DNA of 30,613 nucleotides from an uncultured Saprospiraceae bacterium (GTDB lineage: Bacteria; Bacteroidota; Bacteroidia; Chitinophagales; Saprospiraceae): NCBI GenBank assembly GCA_937973565.1, contig CALJKQ010000052.1:1-30613 (forward strand), given 5' to 3'. The notes under the pieces are model-generated. The model made no database searches. It saw only the letters and a program-made list of their open reading frames with translations, and was not told the origin of the DNA. Positions 1 to 9,249 of the stretch are shown here, piece after piece; the stretch's first letter is position 1, and the number at the start of each line of letters is the position of its first letter. A program made the position numbers and the translations under genes.

Positions 1-1
1 A

Positions 2-2602
2 ACAAATACAACCTATACAGTTACCGTAACCAATGCCAATGGCTGTACAGATACAGAATCTGTAACGGTTACAGTTTCTACCAATAATCAACCGGTAGCA
101 CTTTGTAAAAATGTTACGGTTTATCTGGATGCCAATGGTGCGGTAATCCTTGCAGCAGCTTCTGTGAATAATGGAAGTTCACCTGGTTGCGATAACTTAC
201 CTATTACCTTTAGTGTGAGTCCCAACCAGTTCTTCTGTAATGACATCAACTTGTCTCCATTGACAGTTACGTTGACGGTTACTTCCACCAATGGTACTTC
301 AGCAACATGTACTGCGCTGGTAACGGTTCTGGATACATTACCTCCGGTAATTACTTGTCCGTCCAACCAAACCATCAATTGCGCCAATTTCAGTGGAATA
401 GGAGGCCTGCCTGGTGCCACGGCAACAGACAACTGTCCACCTGCCGGTATTACACCACAGGTGTTGTTTGCCACCAATTCATGTAATATTGGTACCATTA
501 CCAGAACCTTTACAGCAACAGATGCATCAGGTAATACATCAGAATGCACCCAACTGATCACCATCACTGGACCAACCGATCCTTTGACTGCTTCAGATAT
601 TACCTTCCCTAATGATATTACGGTTCAAAATTGTACTACCATCTCACCGGCAGTAACAGGAAGCCCTGTTGTAAATACTGCAGCAGCATCATGTGTAAAT
701 CCGTCAGTAAGTTTTGTAGATGTGAACCTCAACCCTAATACTCCATGTAATTTTGTAATTCAAAGAACATGGACTGTAATTGATTCATGTACGCTCAACA
801 CATCAACCGGTGCCGGTATCTTTACGGATATCCAATTGATTACGGTCAACGACAATCAACCACCGGTTATCTCAGGTTATGCAGATATTACGATCAATGC
901 GGTTACTTGTCCTACGGCAGTTGCTTACCCATTGGTGGGAGTCAGCATCACCGATTGTTCACCTGTGACAGTTACCAATAACTCTCCATTTGCAACCAAC
1001 CCTAACTCAGGTGACCCATCTGGTCAGTATGAAGAAGGTGTTTACCAAATTGTAGTAACAGCTACAGATGCTTGTGGAAATGTGGCAACAGATACATTTA
1101 GTATAACGGTTACATTGACAGGTCCTCCGTTTATCTTCTGTGAAAAGATTGTAAGAAATATTACAGATCAGGAATTTGTAGATGTAGAAGCAGAAGAATT
1201 TGTCCTGTATATCAACGGAACCTGTGATCCAGATACGTTCAAGTTCTCTTATTCGAGGACGGATATCAATGATACCATCCGCCGATACTTCTGCGATGAT
1301 ATTGGAGATATCTTAGTATGGATTTACTGGTACGATGAAAGCGGCGTTAATTTTGATTCCTGTAAATCAATTGTTACGATTCTGGATCCAAACGACTTCT
1401 GTACCGGAAATATTTTCAGAGTGTTTGGTCAGGTATTGACAGAAAATTCTGTACCGGTTGAAGCCGTTAATATGCGTCTGGATGGAATGGGTTCTGTATT
1501 TACCGGTAAAGATGGAAGTTACAGATTCAATTCAATGCCGTCCGCTGGTAATTATATGCTGAAACCGGAGAAAAACGACGGCTTACTCGAAGGAGTATCA
1601 ACGCTGGATGTCATTATGATACAACGGCATATTTTGGGAGCCAGTAAAATAATATCGCCATACAGGTTGGTAGCTGCAGATGTAAACAACGATGATAAGA
1701 TTTCAGCCAGCGATTTGGTGGAATTGAAGAAAGCTATCCTGGGTACCACCCAGTCGTTTAAAAACAATCAGAGTTGGAAAATGATCGATAGCAGGTATCA
1801 GTTCCCTGATCCTACAAATCCATTCAATCATGCTTATCCACTATACCATGAGTTTATCTCGCCTGAAGGCAATATGTGGTCGGACTTTGTGGGTGTTAAG
1901 ATTGGAGATGTAAATACTTCATATACTGCCAATATCCGCAGTCAGGCTGATACCAGAAGCAGCATTAAACTAAATGCACAGGATGAAGCTGTTCAGATTG
2001 GATCTGAAGTTGCTTTGGGTGTAAACTTGGGTCAGAAAGAATGGATCGACGGCTTCCAGTTTACATTCGACATTGATCAATTGGATGATGTGCAAGTCTC
2101 ATCAGAACTGTTTGCAGAACAATTGAATTACCACATTCAGGATGGTAAACTTGTTGTGCTGGCAGCATTGGATCAGGCAGTTTTGGTAAATGAGAGAGAA
2201 TTGTTTGTGATAAAGGCTAATGCCTTGAAGGCAGACTACATGTCTGAAATGATTACACAATCAAGGCAAGGTACATCGGAAATATACACTGCATTGACAC
2301 CGAGAAGTGCATCATTGGAATGGAACCGATCTGTTTCTGCATGGAGTGTTAAACAAAATTCACCCAATCCATGGACTGATAAGACATCAATTGTTTGTAA
2401 TACAGATAAAGCTGGCACAGTTACGTACAAGTTGATGGATGCAACCGGCAAACTAATTTATGCAGGCGAACAGAAAGTCAATGTTGGTGAAAACAACATT
2501 GAAATAAAGGCTGATGTATTAAATGGAAAAACCGGAGTAATCCTTTATGAAATTCGATTAGGTGACGAAGTTTCCAATGGAAAAATGATAAGAATTCAAT
2601 AG
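2..2602 (+). CDS. Large secreted T9SS cargo protein, 5' truncated by the window (HYR repeats, dockerin-like, cohesin-like, sorting domain)
   Basis: The frame is open from base 2, so the start lies upstream; 866 residues are visible. The N-terminal part is Ser/Thr/Asn-rich with paired cysteines and Ig/HYR-like units, for example PPVITCPSNQTINC near visible residue 114 and QPPVISGYADITINAVTCP near 286. About residues 474-530 form a prealbumin-like module (VFGQVLTENS...GKDGSYRF). Residues 531-580 hold a dockerin-like pair, GVSTLDVIMIQRHILG and ADVNNDDKISASDLVELK. Residues 654-757 look like a cohesin-type beta-sandwich (IGSEVALGVNLG, GFQFTFDID). The last 85 residues are a T9SS type A sorting domain (NSPNPW, then GKLIYAGEQ, ending GKMIRIQ). 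From family knowledge this is exported by T9SS and anchored to, or released from, the surface. An adhesive or matrix role is inferred. The next gene is a paralogue with the same C-terminal architecture. Confidence 0.9.
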   Translation, partial: TNTTYTVTVTNANGCTDTESVTVTVSTNNQPVALCKNVTVYLDANGAVILAAASVNNGSSPGCDNLPITFSVSPNQFFCNDINLSPLTVTLTVTSTNGTSATCTALVTVLDTLPPVITCPSNQTINCANFSGIGGLPGATATDNCPPAGITPQVLFATNSCNIGTITRTFTATDASGNTSECTQLITITGPTDPLTASDITFPNDITVQNCTTISPAVTGSPVVNTAAASCVNPSVSFVDVNLNPNTPCNFVIQRTWTVIDSCTLNTSTGAGIFTDIQLITVNDNQPPVISGYADITINAVTCPTAVAYPLVGVSITDCSPVTVTNNSPFATNPNSGDPSGQYEEGVYQIVVTATDACGNVATDTFSITVTLTGPPFIFCEKIVRNITDQEFVDVEAEEFVLYINGTCDPDTFKFSYSRTDINDTIRRYFCDDIGDILVWIYWYDESGVNFDSCKSIVTILDPNDFCTGNIFRVFGQVLTENSVPVEAVNMRLDGMGSVFTGKDGSYRFNSMPSAGNYMLKPEKNDGLLEGVSTLDVIMIQRHILGASKIISPYRLVAADVNNDDKISASDLVELKKAILGTTQSFKNNQSWKMIDSRYQFPDPTNPFNHAYPLYHEFISPEGNMWSDFVGVKIGDVNTSYTANIRSQADTRSSIKLNAQDEAVQIGSEVALGVNLGQKEWIDGFQFTFDIDQLDDVQVSSELFAEQLNYHIQDGKLVVLAALDQAVLVNERELFVIKANALKADYMSEMITQSRQGTSEIYTALTPRSASLEWNRSVSAWSVKQNSPNPWTDKTSIVCNTDKAGTVTYKLMDATGKLIYAGEQKVNVGENNIEIKADVLNGKTGVILYEIRLGDEVSNGKMIRIQ

Positions 2603-2612
2603 AAATAAAAGT

Positions 2613-2642
2613 GGGAGCAGTAAACTGAGAAGTACTGCTCCC
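2613..2642 (+). terminator. Stem-loop terminator after the first surface protein gene
   Basis: A perfect 10-bp stem, GGGAGCAGTA with TACTGCTCCC, closes a 10-nt loop 10 bases after the stop codon. Only a short mixed T/A tract (TCTATTT) follows, so termination strength is uncertain. It separates the two paralogous surface-protein genes, which suggests separate transcripts. Confidence 0.6.
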
Positions 2643-2737
2643 TCTATTTAAAAATCAGAATAGAACCTGAATTTGCAAAGTTCATCCTTTGCATTGTTTT
2701 GGAAAATAATTAATCATTTAGTGAAATCTACTTTAAA

Positions 2738-5700
2738 ATGAAACGTTCATTTTTACTTACAAAATGGGTTGGACAAAGAAAGAACAAGGATGTTGCTCAC
2801 TTGTGTCGTACTTTGTTTTTATTTACCCTATTGGTTTTGGGTGCCTTTTCCGGTTCGGACCTTTATGCGCAATGTAATGTTCAGGCGTTAACAGGCACTG
2901 AAGCTGCCGGCAATCAGCCCTATAACGAAAGATTGGGTATGGAGTTTACTGTAAACTCGCCTATAATGGTAACTGAACTGGGTGCATTTGACAGCAACCA
3001 GGACGGTCTTCTTTCTCCCATTGAAGTTGGAATTATCCGGACCGATGGTGTAACTATGGCTGGTCCTATCACCATGTCAGGTTCATCAGATGGCTTATCC
3101 GGAAACCACAGAATGCGAACTATTTCGCCTGTGATCCTTCAGCCTGGTAGCTATGTGATAGTGGCTGTTGGATATTCCAATGTAGAAATGAATGGAAATG
3201 TGACACAAGGTGACCTGCCGGTAACCCTGAATTCAGGAGGAGGGCAAATTACTCCAAACAATGCTTCATATGGAGGAGCAGGTTTTGGTCTGCCTACAAC
3301 CTTTTATGCCAATGCAGATGTATTTCATGCAGGAACGTTTAGATTTTCCAGTCTGATTCCATCACTTCAAATAACAGTGAATGGTATTCAACTTACTAAT
3401 ATAAATGATGGTTCTGACGAATCAGAAGATTTGGTTGTTTGTAATACCACATCCAACAATCTTTTTTTCACACAGTTTTCTGATATTTCAGTGATCTCTC
3501 CGAAAACATTGGTAAAAGTTGAACAAACGTTTACCAGAAACAATACCACATTTGCACCAGCTGATGGTATTTTCCCACTTAGTGCATTTGGAACACCCTT
3601 TGATAGAAATGTGTCTCTGACAAATCCAACTGTTAATGGCGGTTTGGATATGTATTTCAGAGCATTTTATGACAGTAACAACAATAATATTCTGGATGGC
3701 AATGAATGTCCCAGTGACTACATAGCCTACATCGTTGATGTAAATGATTATGACCCGCCCGCTATCAATTGTCCGGGTAATATTACGGTTAGCACCAGTA
3801 CAGGTGCCAATACAGATGAAGAGCCCGGTGATTGTGGAGCTATTGTGAGAGGCATCAATGCTGATCCAGCCACGGATAACTGTCCTTCCCCTACCATTAA
3901 TTATACCATTAGCGGCGCTACCATGGCCAGCGGAAATGGCGATGCATCAGGCAATTTCTTTTACACAGGTGTAAACCAGGTTGTGTACAGAATCTTTGAC
4001 CATGGCGTACCTGCCAATAAAGATACGTGTGTATTTACCGTTACGGTTGAAGATGATGAATCGCCTACTATCCTTTGCCCAAAAAATGTTACGATTGGAA
4101 CAGATCCTGGAGAATGCAGTGCTTTGTATAACTACACTGTAGATTACGATGACAACTGTTTTGGTGTCAATGCCATGGGATTTGCCGATGAATTTGAACC
4201 GGCAAATTGGACGTTGAGCAATAGCAATGGAGGCGATGGTTTTGTAGATGATACAGATGCCCCCAATAGTATTATCATAACAGGTTCTAATAACGGATCA
4301 ATTTTTGGACCTTCAAATAATACCGATTATTGTATAACCATCCCGGGTGACTATGGTGGAACCCTTGCTTTTGATTGGGATTACAATACTTCAGATGCTG
4401 ATGGTCCCAACTTTGATAAATTTGGATATGTTGTTGATGGCGTATTTACCCAATTATCTAATGATGCAGGCAGTACCACACAAAATGGCCTGGTTAGCAT
4501 AATGCTGATGCCGGGTCAGACTTTCTGCTTCAGAATCTTCTCGACAGATCAGGCGCTTGGTGCAGCTGTAACCATTGCCATGTCCTTTACCTACATGGAA
4601 AGTATTAACCCTACGCTGGTTCAAAACACAGGAATTGCGTCCGGAGATGTTTTCCCTATTGGAACTACAACCAACACATTTACGGTTACAGATAATAATG
4701 GAAATACAGCATCCTGCTCGTTTACGGTTACTGTTGAAGATACTGAAAATCCAACCATTGAGTGCCCGGACGACATCGTGGTTGAATTAGATCCTTTGGA
4801 ATGCGAAACAGAAGTAATTTTTGATGCGGTTGCTTCAGATAATTGTCCGGGTGTAAGCTATGAGGTATCCACCGATCTGGAATCCGGTGATTTATTTCCA
4901 ATTGGAACCAACGAGGTAGTTTTCGTTGCTACCGATGGAGCCGGTAATACTTCATCCTGCAGCTTTGATGTAACCATAGTAGATTATTTCAATTCATCAC
5001 TGGGTTGTATCAATAGAAATGTTTCTTTGGATGAGAATTGTACTGCGGTTATTGATCCGTTTATGGTACTTACAGGATATGAGAATGAATTTGGAGACAC
5101 CTTATTGGGATGCCTCGATTCATTTTATGTGAATGTGAAAGATGCTCATGGCAACGATTTGGGAAATACAGTTGATGGCGACAATTTGGGCAAGACCCTG
5201 GATTATGTAATTTCCAATCCATCTCATGGTTTCTATTGTTGGGGTAGCATAAAAATTGAAGATAAATTCCGACCTCAGGTTGTATGCACCAATGATACCC
5301 TTTCTTGTGTAGAATCTTTGTCAAATGCTATAAAGCCGGAACTTATTGACAATTGTCCGGGTGGTAAATTGATTTTGTTATCAGAAGTACAGGAAAATCT
5401 GAATTGCGATGTTGACTTCCTGAAAAAAATAACAAAAATCTGGACAGGTGTTGACAAGTATGGAAATCAGGCTGATACATGTACACAGGTGATTTATATT
5501 GAGAGAACAGACCTTACCGGAATTGCGTTCCCACGTCACTTTAGTGGCAGCGATGCCCTTGCCTGCGGAAGCTTTACACCGGATGCCAATGGCTTCCCAC
5601 CTGTAAGCCTTACCGGTGTGCCTACTTTAAAGGGAATCGTTTTGTATCCTTTTGTTCAGTCTGCCATTTGTAATGGTTTTGTGACATATACAGATAAATT

Positions 5701-8700
5701 GACGTTCACTTCGGATTGTAAAAAAATAATTACCAGAACCTGGGAAGTAGGAGAGTGGTGGTGCAACAATACCAACATCCAGACCTGGGTTCAAACCATA
5801 GAAATAAAAGACAAACAAGCACCAGTTATTGCCCTTATACCGGATATGACTGTTAGTACCGGATCCAACAGTTGCACTGCAGCTGTTAATCTTCCTGCTG
5901 CCTCCATCACCGACAACTGCAATACCTGGTCTGTAAAAATCAATACTGGCGAAGGCGTGCTGAATACCAATGGCGGCACTACAACTTTGACAGCAGGTAT
6001 TCACTCTGTGAGCTATACGGCAACAGACCTTTGTGGCAATCAAAGTACTCGCTCAATGAGGGTTACTGTGATCGACAGGGTTGAACCCATAGCTGTGTGT
6101 GAAACACGCACGGTTATCAGCCTGAAAGAAGATGGTACTGCATGGCTTCATAAAACCACCATCGACGATGGTAGCTTTGATGAATGCGGTCCTATAGAAT
6201 TGAAAATCCGCAGAATGGCCACTACCTGTGACCAGGTTGGTACACAGTGGAGTGACGATGTATTGTTCTGCTGTGAAGACGTAGGAAAAGAAAATATGGT
6301 AGTACTTCAGGTTACCGACCAGGTAGGAAGAACCAATCAATGTATGGTTACAGTTGAAGTACAAGATAAAAGAATACCAACATTGGCGTGTCCTGCAAAT
6401 ATCACGGTTGATTGCACAACACCGTTTGATGTCAATGATTTGGGAGCTACCTTTGGCTATCCTACCGTTAGCGGTGGAGGATGTGCCGATGTAGATGATG
6501 TTGAAGAAGACTTTGATGATCAAATCAACAATTGTCGTGTAGGAAACCTGATCAGATATTTTACCCTTAATCACAACAATCAATTGGTGGGAAGCTGTAG
6601 CCAGACCGTAACTTTGGTACCTGACCGACCCTTCACAGCCAATATGATTACATGGCCAAAGGATACTACATTCATTAACAGCCTTTGTACTTCCTTTGAT
6701 TTGGATCCTGAAAACCTCCCTGCAGGATATGGTGCGCCGATCATCAGTGGAGAAGGAGTGTGTGACCTGGTTGCGAGCAGCCACGATGATGACGAATATT
6801 ACTTCACCAGCAATGGGGCTTGTCTTAAAATAGTAAGAAGATGGACAGTAATCAACTGGTGTGTTCGAAGAACAGATGGTACCATTTGGCAGGAAAGCAG
6901 GGATCAGGTCATTGTAATCATGAATACCAAAGCGCCTGTTATTAAGAGTCAGACAACCAAAAGAGAAGTATGCAGCTACAATGCAGACTGCACACCGGTT
7001 TCCATTAAACTTACAGCTGCAGCAGAAGATGACTGTACCCCTGTCAATGAATTAAAGTGGAGGTGGACCATTACCCTGGAAAATGGAAATAAATTATATG
7101 GAACAGGAAATGATGCTTCAGGCGTTTATCCATTTGGAAGCCATAGAGTGGACTATGAAGTGGAAGACAAATGCGGAAACATCAATTACACTGGTTATCT
7201 GTTTGATGTTAAGAGTTGTAAGCCTCCTGTAGCCTATTGTAAGCAAGGTCTTAGCACGGGACTGGTAGCTATGGACACAGATGGCAACGGCATCCTGGAT
7301 GCAGAAATGTCAATACTCACACCGTCATTCTTCGACAATGGCAGTTACCAAAGTTGTGGCAATTCAATTCAATTGAGCTTCTCTGCCGATCTGGAAGATG
7401 ATACCTTGGTGTTGAGTTGTGATGATATTGGTTTGTATCCTGTTGAATTATGGGTAACCGATGAAAACGGAAACCAGGGATATTGCACCACTTTTGTGGA
7501 TGTACAGGACAACAACAATGTAAATATTTGTCCACCGGGCATCATTGAGTCAGATATTTACGGAAGAATTCACACTTCCGATGATAAAGGAATCGAGAAT
7601 GTGACGGTAAAACTAATCTCTGCTGAAGAGAACATTGGCAACACTGAAGATTCAGGTAAGTATACCTTTGACAACAAAACCAAAGGAAAGTCTTATGAAG
7701 TTTTACCGGTTAAAAATGACGATTATCTTAACGGAGTAAGTACCCTGGATCTGGTTTTAATTCAGCGTCACATTCTGGGTGTTAGCAAACTGAATACACC
7801 CTATAAGCTGATCGCGGCTGATGTTACACAAGATGACAAAGTGAGCGCTGCGGATTTAGTAGCCTTGAGAAAATTGATTTTGGGTACATCATCCGGTTTG
7901 GCCAATAACAAGAGCTGGAGGTTCTTCTGGGATGGACATGTATTTGCAGATCCGTCCAGTCCTTGGTCTGCTGACATGGGCGAACAGTACAACATCGATA
8001 AACTTACCGGTGATATGGCGATTGATTTCACAGGTGTAAAATTGGGTGATATTGATGGTAACGCTACCGCTAATGTTCACCAGACAGGCAGTGAAAACAG
8101 AAGCAGAGAATCTTTTGACATGTGGTATGCAGATAAGGCTGTAAAAGCCGGTGACCTGATTACCATTCCAATCAACGCTGTCAATTCAGGTTTGATGCAT
8201 GGTATGCAATGGAAGTTGTTTACCAATGGCCTTGAAGTGAAGGGATTAATGGCCGCTGAACTGGGTGTGACACCACAGGAATATGTTATTTTCAACGACA
8301 ACACTGTAAAAATGAGTATGGCAGTTTCATATGGTAAAGTGATAGGAGCTGATCAGACCATTTTTGTTATCGAAGCAGTTGCACTTCAAAGCGGAAAATT
8401 GAGTGACATGTTGTTGTTGGATGGAAACTTTGCAGCTGAGGTATATGCAAGTGAAAACATTGCTGCCATGGATATGTCCATCAGGGCCAGAGAAATTGAA
8501 AATACCGACAATTTTGCGGTAGACCAAATCAGACCGAATCCATGGAGTGAGGCGGCTTCATTGGCTGTTCAGCTTCCAGGCTCAGGTATTGTAAAATTGA
8601 GTATTCGTGATGCAGCAGGTAAACTGGTGGTAAGCAAATCAATGCAACTGCAGGCCGGAAAACATAACCTGGAACTTACGAGAGAAATGATCCAACACTC

Positions 8701-8770
8701 AGGTGTTTACATTTATACACTTGAATTTAATGGAGAGACAAAACAAGGAAAGATGATTGTCCTCGACTAA
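2738..8770 (+). CDS. Giant secreted HYR-repeat surface protein with dockerin-like, cohesin-like and T9SS sorting domains
   Basis: 2010 residues. A signal peptide with a long charged n-region is followed by a hydrophobic core (LFLFTLLVLGAFSGS) and probable cleavage after LYA at residue 44. Residues 45-210 form an unrecognised beta-rich domain. Ig/HYR-like units follow: PAINCPGNITVS near 340, PTILCPKNVTIG near 441, PTIECPDDIVVE near 670, PVIALIPDMTVS near 1028 and PTLACPANITVDC near 1212. They carry the recurring DNC and AGNTSSCSF motifs. A beta-sandwich insertion lies near 470-620. The C-terminus repeats the layout of the upstream paralogue: prealbumin-like module, dockerin-like pair (GVSTLDLVLIQRHILG, ADVTQDDKVSAADLVALR, about 1665-1710), cohesin-like segment (about 1795-1910) and a T9SS type A sorting domain from IRPNPW (about 1930) to GKMIVLD. 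Likely an exported adhesin or matrix protein. The ATG at 2738 gives a complete signal peptide. Confidence 0.92.
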   Translation: MKRSFLLTKWVGQRKNKDVAHLCRTLFLFTLLVLGAFSGSDLYAQCNVQALTGTEAAGNQPYNERLGMEFTVNSPIMVTELGAFDSNQDGLLSPIEVGIIRTDGVTMAGPITMSGSSDGLSGNHRMRTISPVILQPGSYVIVAVGYSNVEMNGNVTQGDLPVTLNSGGGQITPNNASYGGAGFGLPTTFYANADVFHAGTFRFSSLIPSLQITVNGIQLTNINDGSDESEDLVVCNTTSNNLFFTQFSDISVISPKTLVKVEQTFTRNNTTFAPADGIFPLSAFGTPFDRNVSLTNPTVNGGLDMYFRAFYDSNNNNILDGNECPSDYIAYIVDVNDYDPPAINCPGNITVSTSTGANTDEEPGDCGAIVRGINADPATDNCPSPTINYTISGATMASGNGDASGNFFYTGVNQVVYRIFDHGVPANKDTCVFTVTVEDDESPTILCPKNVTIGTDPGECSALYNYTVDYDDNCFGVNAMGFADEFEPANWTLSNSNGGDGFVDDTDAPNSIIITGSNNGSIFGPSNNTDYCITIPGDYGGTLAFDWDYNTSDADGPNFDKFGYVVDGVFTQLSNDAGSTTQNGLVSIMLMPGQTFCFRIFSTDQALGAAVTIAMSFTYMESINPTLVQNTGIASGDVFPIGTTTNTFTVTDNNGNTASCSFTVTVEDTENPTIECPDDIVVELDPLECETEVIFDAVASDNCPGVSYEVSTDLESGDLFPIGTNEVVFVATDGAGNTSSCSFDVTIVDYFNSSLGCINRNVSLDENCTAVIDPFMVLTGYENEFGDTLLGCLDSFYVNVKDAHGNDLGNTVDGDNLGKTLDYVISNPSHGFYCWGSIKIEDKFRPQVVCTNDTLSCVESLSNAIKPELIDNCPGGKLILLSEVQENLNCDVDFLKKITKIWTGVDKYGNQADTCTQVIYIERTDLTGIAFPRHFSGSDALACGSFTPDANGFPPVSLTGVPTLKGIVLYPFVQSAICNGFVTYTDKLTFTSDCKKIITRTWEVGEWWCNNTNIQTWVQTIEIKDKQAPVIALIPDMTVSTGSNSCTAAVNLPAASITDNCNTWSVKINTGEGVLNTNGGTTTLTAGIHSVSYTATDLCGNQSTRSMRVTVIDRVEPIAVCETRTVISLKEDGTAWLHKTTIDDGSFDECGPIELKIRRMATTCDQVGTQWSDDVLFCCEDVGKENMVVLQVTDQVGRTNQCMVTVEVQDKRIPTLACPANITVDCTTPFDVNDLGATFGYPTVSGGGCADVDDVEEDFDDQINNCRVGNLIRYFTLNHNNQLVGSCSQTVTLVPDRPFTANMITWPKDTTFINSLCTSFDLDPENLPAGYGAPIISGEGVCDLVASSHDDDEYYFTSNGACLKIVRRWTVINWCVRRTDGTIWQESRDQVIVIMNTKAPVIKSQTTKREVCSYNADCTPVSIKLTAAAEDDCTPVNELKWRWTITLENGNKLYGTGNDASGVYPFGSHRVDYEVEDKCGNINYTGYLFDVKSCKPPVAYCKQGLSTGLVAMDTDGNGILDAEMSILTPSFFDNGSYQSCGNSIQLSFSADLEDDTLVLSCDDIGLYPVELWVTDENGNQGYCTTFVDVQDNNNVNICPPGIIESDIYGRIHTSDDKGIENVTVKLISAEENIGNTEDSGKYTFDNKTKGKSYEVLPVKNDDYLNGVSTLDLVLIQRHILGVSKLNTPYKLIAADVTQDDKVSAADLVALRKLILGTSSGLANNKSWRFFWDGHVFADPSSPWSADMGEQYNIDKLTGDMAIDFTGVKLGDIDGNATANVHQTGSENRSRESFDMWYADKAVKAGDLITIPINAVNSGLMHGMQWKLFTNGLEVKGLMAAELGVTPQEYVIFNDNTVKMSMAVSYGKVIGADQTIFVIEAVALQSGKLSDMLLLDGNFAAEVYASENIAAMDMSIRAREIENTDNFAVDQIRPNPWSEAASLAVQLPGSGIVKLSIRDAAGKLVVSKSMQLQAGKHNLELTREMIQHSGVYIYTLEFNGETKQGKMIVLD

Positions 8771-8801
8771 AATATATTCGATTGAAGGTCTCTAATTATG
8801 C

Positions 8802-8832
8802 AAAGAGCGGACATTTAGTGTGTCCGCTCTTT
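8802..8832. terminator. Bidirectional intrinsic terminator shared by the surface-protein gene and rnpB
   Basis: A perfect 12-bp stem, AAAGAGCGGACA with TGTCCGCTCTTT, has a 7-nt loop. On the plus strand it runs into nine or more T residues and terminates the gene ending at 8770. Read on the minus strand it lies just after the 3' end of the RNase P RNA, with three T in the stem end as U-tract. It therefore probably stops both convergent transcripts, more strongly on the plus strand. Confidence 0.88.
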
Positions 8833-8840
8833 TTTTTTAA

Positions 8841-9210
8841 AAGCATACCTGTAAGCCGGATTCTGTCCTCCGGTAAAACCGGATGTCCTGTCATTTATCT
8901 AAGCTGCCTACCCCTTCCGGTTTGTCGCTAGCGACAATCAGGCGAGTCACCTTTTCTGCTGAAGCAGACCGGAATATACATGGCATTTCAACCCACAAGG
9001 TTTATCCCTGTCCTAAGTTACCCTCTGACAGCGTGGGCTCTTACCCCACATTTTCACCCTTACTTTGCCTTTGCAGACAAAGCGGTATTGTTTTCTGTGA
9101 CACTATCTGTCATACAACCTTCGTTGCATGCCCACCCGTTAGGTGGTGTGGTGCTCTACGTTGTCCGGACTTTCCTCCCGTAATGAAACGAGCGACAGGC
9201 CGGTATGCAG
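8841..9210 (-). ncRNA. rnpB: RNase P RNA, bacterial class A
   Basis: The catalytic RNA subunit of RNase P, which matures tRNA 5' ends. On the minus strand the 5' part carries the conserved GAGGAAAGTCCGGAC followed by AACGTAGAGCA, whose complement lies at about 9150-9178. The 3' part carries ACAGAATCCGGCTTACAGG (complement at 8848-8866), the other half of the conserved core. The ends pair as helix P1: GCATACC (9202-9208 complement) with GGTATGC (8843-8849 complement). A TACATTTG -7 element sits immediately upstream at 9214-9221, consistent with transcription starting at about 9208-9210. The 3' end runs toward the terminator at 8802-8832. Small open frames across this interval are not genes. 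Exact ends are good to a few bases. Confidence 0.95.
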
Positions 9211-9213
9211 CCA

Positions 9214-9221
9214 CAAATGTA
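9214..9221 (-). promoter_or_regulatory. -7 promoter element of rnpB (TACATTTG)
   Basis: Minus-strand TACATTTG matches the Bacteroidota primary-sigma consensus TAnnTTTG. It lies 4-6 nt before the predicted 5' end of RNase P RNA, exactly where a start point is expected. No clear TTG -33 element was found at the usual spacing. Confidence 0.7.
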
Positions 9222-9231
9222 GGATTTTTTG

Positions 9232-9239
9232 TAGTTTTG
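9232..9239 (+). promoter_or_regulatory. -7 promoter element of the BASS transporter gene (TAGTTTTG)
   Basis: TAGTTTTG fits TAnnTTTG and ends 10 nt before the TTG start codon at 9250, which implies a leader of only about 6 nt. It faces the rnpB -7 element, with 10 bp between the two boxes. The two promoters therefore overlap in polymerase footprint. Confidence 0.55.
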
Positions 9240-9249
9240 AAATAAAACT

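Noticed and set aside
2674..2693. Small hairpin TGCAAAG/CTTTGCA upstream of the giant surface protein gene
   Set aside because: Seven base pairs in AT-rich sequence without a T-run or associated motif; could be chance.
6053..6784. 243-codon minus-strand frame inside the giant surface protein gene
   Set aside because: Antisense to a well-supported coding frame with HYR repeats; its composition reflects the complementary codons and it has no domain.
1..8770. HYR and Asn/Thr-rich repeats as a possible DNA repeat array or recombination hot spot
   Set aside because: The repetition is at the protein-motif level; I see no long direct DNA repeats or phase-variable tracts.
8883..9245. Open frames of 120 and 67 codons on the plus strand
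   Set aside because: They lie across the RNase P RNA gene on the opposite strand; the translation has no protein-like character and the RNA signature is unmistakable.
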